From CAYZEZ01 sp964477295 (GTDB lineage: Bacteria; Bacteroidota; Bacteroidia; Bacteroidales; SM23-62), in assembly GCA_964477295.1 (NCBI GenBank), contig CAYZEZ010000167.1:1-10979 (forward strand): DNA of 10,979 bases, read 5' to 3'. This document shows, in pieces, positions 1 to 6,280 of the stretch (the stretch's first letter is position 1; the number at the start of each line of letters is the position of its first letter). The position numbers and the translations under genes are program-made. The notes beneath the pieces are model-generated. The model saw nothing but the letters and a program-made list of their open reading frames with translations. It had not been told where the DNA came from and ran no database searches.

Positions 1-596
1 AGGACCTGGTTATTAAAGATATCCCATTCAGCGAATTTAAAAATGCCCGGCATCTTCATCTATCCTCTTTGTTCCTTCAGACAGGAATAATGAAGGATGT
101 ACTGCATATTTTCAAACAGGCTAAAAAGGAAGGGATGACTACATCGATGGATATACAGTGGGACCCGGCAGAAAAATGGGACTTTGATTATAAGGAAACA
201 TTACCCTACATCGACATATTCTTTCCAAATGAAGCTGAGATCAAAGCACTTACAGGAGCAAATGATCCGTTAAGTGCAATTCATAAACTAAAACAATTTG
301 CGAATACCATAGCTGTAAAAAGTGGCGATAAAGGATCTTTCCTCTGGAAGGAAGATAACCTGGTCCATAAGAAAGCCTATACCAACAAAAAGGTGGTGGA
401 TGCAATTGGGGCAGGCGATAGTTTCGACGCAGGATTTATTCATCAGTTCCTGAAGGGCAAACCTGCAACTTCCTGCCTCGACTTTGCCAACCTTACAGGC
501 GCCATATCAACAACTGCTGCCGGTGGTACAGGGGCTTTTGAGGATTTTGAACAGATCATGGAAACAGCAAGAACAAGATTTAACTATGAAGGATAA
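1..596 (+). CDS. PfkB/ribokinase-family sugar kinase, C-terminal part
   Basis: The frame is open from the left edge (first full codon at position 3) to TAA at 594-596, giving the last 198 residues of a kinase whose N-terminus lies outside the window. PfkB kinases phosphorylate a sugar or sugar phosphate with ATP in the cytoplasm. Seen here are the PNEAE motif (NxxE type, Mg/phosphate binding) and the family's second signature, VDAIGAGDSFDAGF, whose GAGD aspartate is the expected catalytic base. The C-terminal helix region (DFANLTGAISTTAAGG) is also typical. The substrate lid is missing, so specificity cannot be read. The downstream aldolase overlaps by 11 nt, which implies translational coupling and suggests the kinase makes the aldolase's ketose bisphosphate, for example from tagatose 6-phosphate, fructose 1- or 6-phosphate, or a deoxy-keto sugar acid. 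The family call is firm; the substrate is inference. Confidence 0.93.
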   Translation, partial: DLVIKDIPFSEFKNARHLHLSSLFLQTGIMKDVLHIFKQAKKEGMTTSMDIQWDPAEKWDFDYKETLPYIDIFFPNEAEIKALTGANDPLSAIHKLKQFANTIAVKSGDKGSFLWKEDNLVHKKAYTNKKVVDAIGAGDSFDAGFIHQFLKGKPATSCLDFANLTGAISTTAAGGTGAFEDFEQIMETARTRFNYEG

Positions 597-1413
597 CACG
601 CTGACCGAAGTATTAAATAATGCGCTGGAACAAAAAAGGGCACTGCTGGCTATCAATTTTTATAACGCTGAAACCCTGCAAGGTGTATTAATGGCTGCCG
701 GCAGACTTGGCAATCCCATCATTCTCCAATTATCACGGAGCTCTATTGATTATCTTGGAATGGATCTCGCTGTCAGCATGGGCCGAACCGCACTGGGACA
801 ATATAATGTCAGGGGATGGATCCACCTCGACCATGGAGGGTCTGTGGATCTGGCCCAGCGATGCCTCGATGCCGGGTTCGATTCTGTTATGATCGATGCC
901 AGTGAACAACCATTAGCAGAAAATATAAAAACAACAGCCGAGGTAGTGAAGCGTGCTGAAAAATATAATGCCAACGTGGAGGCTGAGCTTGGATATATTG
1001 CCAAACTGGGTCAATCAAAGGAAAAAACCGGCTTCACAGAACCCGCCGATGCAAAATCATTCTACGAATCAACCGGCATAAATGCACTGGCCATTGCTAT
1101 CGGGACCAGCCATGGATTTTATAAGGAGGAACCCAAATTGGATCTTGACAGGTTACAGGAGATACATTCAATGGTCCCGATACCTTTGGTCTTACATGGT
1201 GGATCCGGCATCCCGGCCAGCTCACTGAAAGAAGCTATCCGGCGCGGCATTTGCAAAATCAATATCGCGACAGAGATAAAAAATATTTTCATACAAACCC
1301 TCAAGCAAACCCTGTATCAAACGGATGAGATAGACCTCCGGAAAGTCTTTCCGGAGGCCATAACGGCTGTCCGGAACCTGGTAGAGGAAAAAATGAATAC
1401 CATATTAACCTGA
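586..1413 (+). CDS. Class II (zinc) ketose-bisphosphate aldolase, GatY/KbaY/FbaA family
   Basis: This 275-residue cytoplasmic aldolase should cleave a ketose 1,6-bisphosphate into dihydroxyacetone phosphate and an aldehyde. Family motifs occur in order: IHLDHGGS (Asp82 as catalytic acid/base and His83 as zinc ligand), GFDSVMIDASE (98-107), VEAELG (131-136), AIGTSHGFYK (171-180, His176 zinc ligand), LVLHGGSGIP (201-210, His204 zinc ligand) and KINIATEIK (224-232, phosphate binding). The segment from AIAIGTSHG to ATEIK looks closest to tagatose-bisphosphate aldolases (GatY/KbaY), but IolJ- or FbaA-like roles are not excluded. The start at 586 is preferred over the in-frame ATG at 484 because the family N-terminus aligns with MKDNTL and the longer version would lie wholly inside the kinase. 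Length is normal for the family. A perfect hairpin lies inside the gene at 1335-1357. The family is secure; the exact sugar is not. Confidence 0.93.
   Translation: MKDNTLTEVLNNALEQKRALLAINFYNAETLQGVLMAAGRLGNPIILQLSRSSIDYLGMDLAVSMGRTALGQYNVRGWIHLDHGGSVDLAQRCLDAGFDSVMIDASEQPLAENIKTTAEVVKRAEKYNANVEAELGYIAKLGQSKEKTGFTEPADAKSFYESTGINALAIAIGTSHGFYKEEPKLDLDRLQEIHSMVPIPLVLHGGSGIPASSLKEAIRRGICKINIATEIKNIFIQTLKQTLYQTDEIDLRKVFPEAITAVRNLVEEKMNTILT
1335..1357 (+). repeat. Perfect 10-bp hairpin inside the aldolase gene
   Basis: CCTCCGGAAA (1335-1344) and TTTCCGGAGG (1348-1357) are exact reverse complements separated by a 3-nt loop. The hairpin lies about 55 nt before the aldolase stop codon and encodes part of the C-terminal helix (L-R-K-V-F-P-E). 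It has no following T-run, so it is not an intrinsic terminator. It may be chance, or an RNA structure that affects decay or pausing. Confidence 0.6.
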
Positions 1414-1418
1414 TCATT

Positions 1419-2513
1419 ATGAGAACATTACTTTTCATATTAATATCAATACCGGTAATTTTCATAACCGGATGCCAGGAAGAAAGATCCGATCCGGCTA
1501 CCGGGACAGGAGATCCCGAAACCCTCCTTCTTAAGAATTTCAGGCCTGAATCAATTTACAATATACCGGTAACCAGGGTTGAGAAGGCCATGTATCCGGT
1601 AATTGACATGCACTCTCATGTGTATGCCGGCAGCGGGGAAGAAATTCAGGAGTGGGCAAAAACGATGGATGAAAAGGGTATTGAAAAAACCATTGTTCTC
1701 AGCAAAGAACACGGACACAAGTTTGACTCTGTATACGATGTCTATTCAAAATACGCGGACAGGTTTGATGTGTGGTGCGGGTTTGACTACTCGACCTTTG
1801 AAGATCCTGATTTCCCTGCTGCCGCCATAGCTGAACTGGAAAGATGCCACCGGAAAGGCGCCAAGGGAGTCGGCGAACTGGGAGACAAGGGAAAAGGGAT
1901 GTACTATTCGAAACCACCTGCATGGGGCATGCATGCAGATGATCCCAGGATGGATGCACTCTGGGAGAAATGCGGAGAACTCGGGATGCCGGTCAATATA
2001 CATATAGCCGATCCCAAATGGATGTACGAAAAGATGGATTCAACCAACGACGGATTGATGAATGCCTATTCCTGGAGGCTCGATAACCAGCCGGATATTG
2101 TCGGCCACCAGGGAATGGTGGATATCCTTGAACGAACCGTGAAAAAACATCCCAATACAACATTTATTGCCTGCCACCTGGCGAACTGCAGTTATGATCT
2201 GAATATTATCGGCAATCTGCTGGATGCATATCCGAACCTGTACATCGATATCAGCGCCAGGTATGCAGAGGTTTGCGCAACACCAAGAGTCACGAAAAAA
2301 TTTATAGAAAAATACCAGGACAGAATAGTGTACGGAACCGACATGGGAACCTCCCCTGATATGTATGAAATCACTTTCAGGCTGTTGGAAACGGCAGATG
2401 AGCACATCTATAATGATAATTTCGGCTATCACTGGCCTTTGCAGGGTTTAGACCTGGCAGATGTTGTGCTTGAGAAAATTTACAGGTTAAATGCAATGAA
2501 ACTAACTAAATAA
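1419..2513 (+). CDS. Lipoprotein metal-dependent hydrolase, amidohydrolase_2 (COG2159-like) family
   Basis: This 364-residue protein begins with a lipoprotein signal (hydrophobic core, then FITGC, lipid-anchored Cys19), so it should be exported and membrane-anchored. The mature part is a TIM-barrel hydrolase of the amidohydrolase_2 type. Visible metal-site candidates are the DMHSH motif (His65, His67), His195 in NIHIADP, His253 in ACHLANC and Asp308 in YGTDMG. The C-terminal LNAMKL matches the family's usual NA-R-L ending. Members hydrolyse or decarboxylate many small molecules, so the substrate cannot be named. The QEE after the lipid cysteine resembles the acidic surface-export signals described in some Bacteroidota, which is suggestive only. 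The gene starts 5 nt after the aldolase stop, so it belongs to the kinase-aldolase operon although its product acts outside the cytoplasm. A lactonase or esterase acting on a sugar derivative is possible but unproven. Confidence 0.85.
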   Translation: MRTLLFILISIPVIFITGCQEERSDPATGTGDPETLLLKNFRPESIYNIPVTRVEKAMYPVIDMHSHVYAGSGEEIQEWAKTMDEKGIEKTIVLSKEHGHKFDSVYDVYSKYADRFDVWCGFDYSTFEDPDFPAAAIAELERCHRKGAKGVGELGDKGKGMYYSKPPAWGMHADDPRMDALWEKCGELGMPVNIHIADPKWMYEKMDSTNDGLMNAYSWRLDNQPDIVGHQGMVDILERTVKKHPNTTFIACHLANCSYDLNIIGNLLDAYPNLYIDISARYAEVCATPRVTKKFIEKYQDRIVYGTDMGTSPDMYEITFRLLETADEHIYNDNFGYHWPLQGLDLADVVLEKIYRLNAMKLTK

Positions 2514-2522
2514 AAGTAAAAA

Positions 2523-2565
2523 TATTTGAAAAATAATTAAACGAAATATTTAATCTTTTCAAATA
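2523..2565. repeat. Nested AT-rich inverted repeat upstream of promoter
   Basis: The outer arms TATTTGAAAA (2523-2532) and TTTTCAAATA (2556-2565) are perfect reverse complements. Inner arms ATTAAA (2536-2541) and TTTAAT (2549-2554) pair as well, leaving a 7-nt loop. The outer arms are centred 33 nt apart, about three helical turns, and the right arm sits between the putative -33 and -7 elements. It could be an operator, or an AT-rich RNA hairpin ending the upstream operon. AT richness makes chance pairing plausible. Confidence 0.5.
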
Positions 2566-2580
2566 ATTACTTTATATTTG
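2549..2580 (+). promoter_or_regulatory. Bacteroidota-type promoter for the PKD lipoprotein gene
   Basis: TATATTTG at 2573-2580 is an exact match to the Bacteroidota -7 consensus TAnnTTTG. A weaker -33 element, TTTA (consensus TTTG), lies at 2549-2552 with 20 nt between the two, inside the usual 19-21 nt spacing. Transcription would begin near 2586-2588 and leave a leader of about 28 nt. The A/T-rich leader (AAATTAATAGACA) before the ATG at 2616 is typical for this phylum, which does not rely on strong Shine-Dalgarno sequences. Confidence 0.7.
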
Positions 2581-2615
2581 ATTTCAGAAAACCTAACCAT
2601 TTAAATTAATAGACA

Positions 2616-3464
2616 ATGAAAAATTATGTAAAGTTCATTTTGCCCTTATTTATTTTTGTTCTTTTATTTGGTGGATGTAAAAAAACAGATCCACCTACAG
2701 CTGATTTTATCTATACTATTGATGTGCTGGCTGTGACCTTCGACAACCTGACCACAGGTGCTGACTCCTATCTATGGGATTTTGGAGATGGAGGCACATC
2801 CACAGAAGAAAATCCTGTACATATTTACACGGATGGCGGAACATTTACTGTATCACTGAAAGCTACCAATGAAGGTGGCAGTGATACGTATACAGAGGAC
2901 ATCACCCTGACCAAGCCAGCGGCTACCATCGATGGCACCTTCACCGAGTGGGCCGATTATACTGCCATTTACAGCGATCCGGATGGTGACAATGGGTCCC
3001 TGCTGGAATTCAAGATGACCTATGACGCTGCATTCCTTTACCTGTATGTAAAGGCTGATGCCAATGCCGGCCCGATCCTGCAGTTCTTCTTTGATAAGGA
3101 CAATGATGGTGCAACCGGATGGGATTACTGGGGAGAATTTGATACCCCCGGAGTTGAATATTTGATGGAATGGGTCGTTGCAGGTGATGATGCAGGCTCC
3201 GGCACTCTCTTCTCGGCCGACGAAGAAGACTGGCCCTGGAATACAACGGTGGCAGAAAATGTTGTGACAGCTTCCTCAGGCTGGGTATCGGAATCAGGTA
3301 ACAACATGATCGAATTCTCAATGGCCAGGAGCCTGATGCCAGATCTTGGAACCACGATCAGGATAATTGTAGACAATATGGACGCTGACTGGGAGGTAAT
3401 CGGTTCATTGCCATGGATATTGCAGGATCCGCCTTCAACCCTGAATACCTTTACTTTTGAATAA
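2616..3464 (+). CDS. PKD-domain lipoprotein with C-terminal CBM9-like module, putative surface glycan-binding protein
   Basis: This 282-residue protein has a lipoprotein signal (lipobox FGGC, Cys21). Residues about 27-99 are a PKD beta-sandwich with the hallmark WDFGDG at 54-59 and the YTDGGTFTVSLKATN strand pattern. Residues about 103-282 form a second domain starting IDGTFTEW (105-112), the usual opening of CBM9-like/DOMON-type sugar-binding modules, and contain a DKDNDG loop (160-165) that resembles a calcium-binding loop. No catalytic motif is seen. The same module appears inside the next gene (residues about 577-728 of that protein), which suggests a shared ligand. Binding the target glycan at the cell surface, in the manner of a SusE/SusF-type accessory protein, is an inference from architecture and context. 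The gene has its own promoter and its own terminator, so it is probably expressed more strongly than its neighbours. Confidence 0.82.
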   Translation: MKNYVKFILPLFIFVLLFGGCKKTDPPTADFIYTIDVLAVTFDNLTTGADSYLWDFGDGGTSTEENPVHIYTDGGTFTVSLKATNEGGSDTYTEDITLTKPAATIDGTFTEWADYTAIYSDPDGDNGSLLEFKMTYDAAFLYLYVKADANAGPILQFFFDKDNDGATGWDYWGEFDTPGVEYLMEWVVAGDDAGSGTLFSADEEDWPWNTTVAENVVTASSGWVSESGNNMIEFSMARSLMPDLGTTIRIIVDNMDADWEVIGSLPWILQDPPSTLNTFTFE

Positions 3465-3483
3465 AACAGATATTCTCATTAGG

Positions 3484-3517
3484 AAGCTGCTATCTCCATG
3501 GTAGCAGCTTTTTTTTT
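3484..3517 (+). terminator. Intrinsic terminator after the PKD lipoprotein gene
   Basis: AAGCTGCTA (3484-3492) and TAGCAGCTT (3502-3510) form a perfect 9-bp stem with a 9-nt loop, followed by an unbroken T-run through 3517. It lies 20 nt after the stop of the lipoprotein gene and only 15 nt before the next ATG at 3533. The downstream genes must therefore depend on read-through or on a promoter hidden further upstream. Confidence 0.9.
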
Positions 3518-3532
3518 CTTAGACGACCCGTT

Positions 3533-6268
3533 ATGCAAAAAATAATTACAGTACTGTGGATTATCTTCATGTTGAATGCTTTCCCCGCTTATCCACAGCA
3601 GTATTCTGCTTATGACTATGCCCCCTCCGATGAGATATTCAACAACCCGGAAAGGGGCTTTTATAAGTATACCGAGAGGAAATCGGCGAACGGAAGCCTC
3701 TCGCCGGGTACCCTGGAAAGTTACCGCAACAATGGATATACCATGATCTACAGAATTTATTATATGTCCGACTATGTGGATAGCCCCATTGCCGGGGAAT
3801 ACCTCGGTAAAATCCGTGAAGATTTCCAGGCAATAAGAAAAGCAGGCATTAAAGTAGCGTTAAGATTTGCATATACCTCGAAATCCACCGAACCCTATGG
3901 CGATGCCACACCCGCACAGGTACAGGAACATATAGCGCAGCTGAAGCCAATCTTACAGGAAAATGCAGATGTGATAGCTGTGATGCAGGCAGGTTTTATC
4001 GGGGCCTGGGGGGAGTGGTACTATACGGATTATTTTGCAACAGGTTCACCCGATAATGTTACGCCGGAAGACCTCGAAGAAAGGACAGACCTGGTCTATG
4101 CGCTGCTGGATGCATTACCTCCCGAACGGCAGATTCAGCTTAGATATGTAGGGTATAAAATGGATTTTTTCGGTGACCAGCCCATTACCCCGGAAGAAGC
4201 TTACAATGGCAGCCCAAAGTCACGAATGGCTCATCACAACGACTGTTTTGTATCTTCCAACAACGATGTCGGAACCTACCATTCGGCTTACGACAGGACA
4301 TACCTCAAACAAGACAGCAAATACATTTCCGTCGGGGGAGAGACATGCAGGTGGTATGAGCCGCGGTCTAATTGTGATACTACCCTGGTTGAAATGGCCC
4401 GTTACCACTGGTCGTTCATCAACATTGATTATTATGGTACCACGATCCAGAACTGGAAAGACGACGGCTGTTTTGATGATATCCGGAGAAAGCTTGGTTA
4501 CAGGTACAGCCTGGTATCCGGATCACTGCAGGATGAGACCAAACAAAACGGGTCCTTCAGCGGCACCCTTGAACTGATAAATGAAGGTTTTTCAAATCCA
4601 TACAATCCAAGGGGGATCGAAATCATATTGCGTCACAAATCTTCAGGGGATGAATTATTCATCCCGGTTGAGACAGATATTCGCTTTGTACCCCTGGGAG
4701 ATACCATAAAACTTGAGCTTGAAGCCGGCATCCCGGAATCAGCCGTAAGCGGGGACTATGATGTATTCCTTAACCTGCCCGACCCAATGCTGAGCATCAA
4801 AAGAGATCCCAACTATTCCATTCAACTGGCCAATGAGGATGTGTGGGAAGATGCAACAGGGTATAATAAGCTGGGGCATACCCTTAATATTGATCCATCC
4901 AATGGTGTGCCTGATTACGAAGGGGATAATTATTTTTCACCGTTAGATGAATTTGCCTACATGGATACATCCCTTAACCCACCTTCGCAATTGTTTGCAA
5001 ATCAATATGCAGATAATGCTGTATTATACTGGGGGCTCATCGAGGGTAATAAAAAATTTACGATCATCGAGCGTTCCGATAACGGCGGGGAGTTTGAAAC
5101 CATTGCACTCCTTTCACCGGGAGTAACCTCTTACACAGACCGTGGCCTTACACCCGGAAATACGTATAGTTACAGGACTTATCTTTCGGATAATTATACG
5201 GGCACACCCTATTCCAATAGTGTGAGCGCATACCCGGATGATTCGGAATTCCTGTACCCGGAAATTACAATCGACGGGGCTGTCAATGACTGGCATCCCA
5301 TCCCCCCCACCACCTCTGCCTTCGACACCAGCACTTTTGCTGCTTTTTGCTATGCAGATACAGGCTCCCTGAACATTTTGATCGCGGGAGAAAATATGAC
5401 CGGGTTTCAACTCTGGCTGGAGACAGATGCCAATAATATGACCGGTGGGGATGCCTCAACCTGGACCACCCAGGGAATTGATTTTATGGTTTCTGCCGAC
5501 TCGCTTTTTCACTTCGACCAGGGCTGGCAGTTTGTCCGCCTGCTTGATAATTACAACGCTGCCACATCAATATATGAATTCAGTATCCCTTTTTCAGGAC
5601 TTTCACTTGATAATAACAGGATAATAGGGGTTGGCGTAATTGTATCCACGGGTGACCAAACCATATGCATGCCGTTCCAGGGTTCCACTCTTTCTGGGTA
5701 TGAGAGGATATTACCACCCCAACCTCCGGCAAACTTCAGAGTGAAGCCATCCTCAGAAACCCCGGAAAGTAAACTGATCATGACCTGGGAATCATGCGGC
5801 GATTGTGACGGATATTTCCTGGAGAGATCAGCCGGTGATATGGAATCTTTCGAATTGCTGACCATGCTTGATCCCGGTGAATTCAAATACAGCAATACCG
5901 GCCTCGATAACTATACAACCTACTACTATCGTATGTTTAGTTATAATTTTGCGGGACCCTCCGGGTACACAACAACAAGAAGCGGATATACGCGTCCTGT
6001 CGGTATTAATGAAGCTATGGCTGATAATGAATTCCTGGTTTTTCCGAATCCGGCCGGAGACCAGATTAACCTGAAATTATCTGATCCCTTCCCGCACAAT
6101 ATTTCCATTTGCCTTTTTGATTTTTCCGGGAGACAGGTTTTAAGCCTTACACCTGGAAATGCTGACAGGGAACTGACAATACCAGTCTCAAACTGGCCGG
6201 CCGGCATTTATTTGCTGCAAATCCAATGGGCTGGAGAATGGTATGATAAAAAAATAATAATTGAATAA
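3533..6268 (+). CDS. Secreted DUF4874/DUF4832-type multidomain protein with FN3, CBM9-like and T9SS sorting domains; putative glycoside hydrolase
   Basis: This 911-residue protein starts with a signal peptide (cleavage near residues 19-22, no lipobox). Residues about 35-330 look like a TIM barrel matching my memory of Pfam DUF4874 then DUF4832. It opens with NNPERGFYKYTE and contains GAWGEWYY (Glu161), HHNDCF (235-239), DVGTY and GGETC (Glu270). A beta-rich part ending GYNKLGHTL (443-451) completes DUF4832. Then follow FN3 (about 484-567), a CBM9-like module opening ITIDGAVNDW (578-587), a second FN3 (730-823), and a T9SS sorting domain (834-911: FPNP, LFDFSGRQV, GIYLLQI, KKIIIE). It should be exported across the outer membrane and released or surface-attached. 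Glu161 and Glu270 are candidate catalytic residues by analogy with clan GH-A; activity is inference. No promoter fits in the 15 nt between the terminator and the ATG, and GH36 follows after 12 nt. Confidence 0.85.
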   Translation: MQKIITVLWIIFMLNAFPAYPQQYSAYDYAPSDEIFNNPERGFYKYTERKSANGSLSPGTLESYRNNGYTMIYRIYYMSDYVDSPIAGEYLGKIREDFQAIRKAGIKVALRFAYTSKSTEPYGDATPAQVQEHIAQLKPILQENADVIAVMQAGFIGAWGEWYYTDYFATGSPDNVTPEDLEERTDLVYALLDALPPERQIQLRYVGYKMDFFGDQPITPEEAYNGSPKSRMAHHNDCFVSSNNDVGTYHSAYDRTYLKQDSKYISVGGETCRWYEPRSNCDTTLVEMARYHWSFINIDYYGTTIQNWKDDGCFDDIRRKLGYRYSLVSGSLQDETKQNGSFSGTLELINEGFSNPYNPRGIEIILRHKSSGDELFIPVETDIRFVPLGDTIKLELEAGIPESAVSGDYDVFLNLPDPMLSIKRDPNYSIQLANEDVWEDATGYNKLGHTLNIDPSNGVPDYEGDNYFSPLDEFAYMDTSLNPPSQLFANQYADNAVLYWGLIEGNKKFTIIERSDNGGEFETIALLSPGVTSYTDRGLTPGNTYSYRTYLSDNYTGTPYSNSVSAYPDDSEFLYPEITIDGAVNDWHPIPPTTSAFDTSTFAAFCYADTGSLNILIAGENMTGFQLWLETDANNMTGGDASTWTTQGIDFMVSADSLFHFDQGWQFVRLLDNYNAATSIYEFSIPFSGLSLDNNRIIGVGVIVSTGDQTICMPFQGSTLSGYERILPPQPPANFRVKPSSETPESKLIMTWESCGDCDGYFLERSAGDMESFELLTMLDPGEFKYSNTGLDNYTTYYYRMFSYNFAGPSGYTTTRSGYTRPVGINEAMADNEFLVFPNPAGDQINLKLSDPFPHNISICLFDFSGRQVLSLTPGNADRELTIPVSNWPAGIYLLQIQWAGEWYDKKIIIE

Positions 6269-6280
6269 AATCTTTCGCTT

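Noticed and set aside
484..585. Longer N-terminus for the aldolase, starting at the ATG at 484
   Set aside because: These 34 codons lie wholly inside the kinase gene in another frame, and the family N-terminus aligns with the ATG at 586.
2040..2432. 130-codon open frame on the minus strand
   Set aside because: It is antisense to the well-supported amidohydrolase gene, has no recognisable motif, and is explained by the codon use of the sense gene.
3452..3459. TACTTTTG, an exact TAnnTTTG match at the end of the lipoprotein gene
   Set aside because: It has no TTTG-like -33 partner at the right spacing, lies in coding sequence, and transcripts starting there would run straight into the terminator at 3484-3517.
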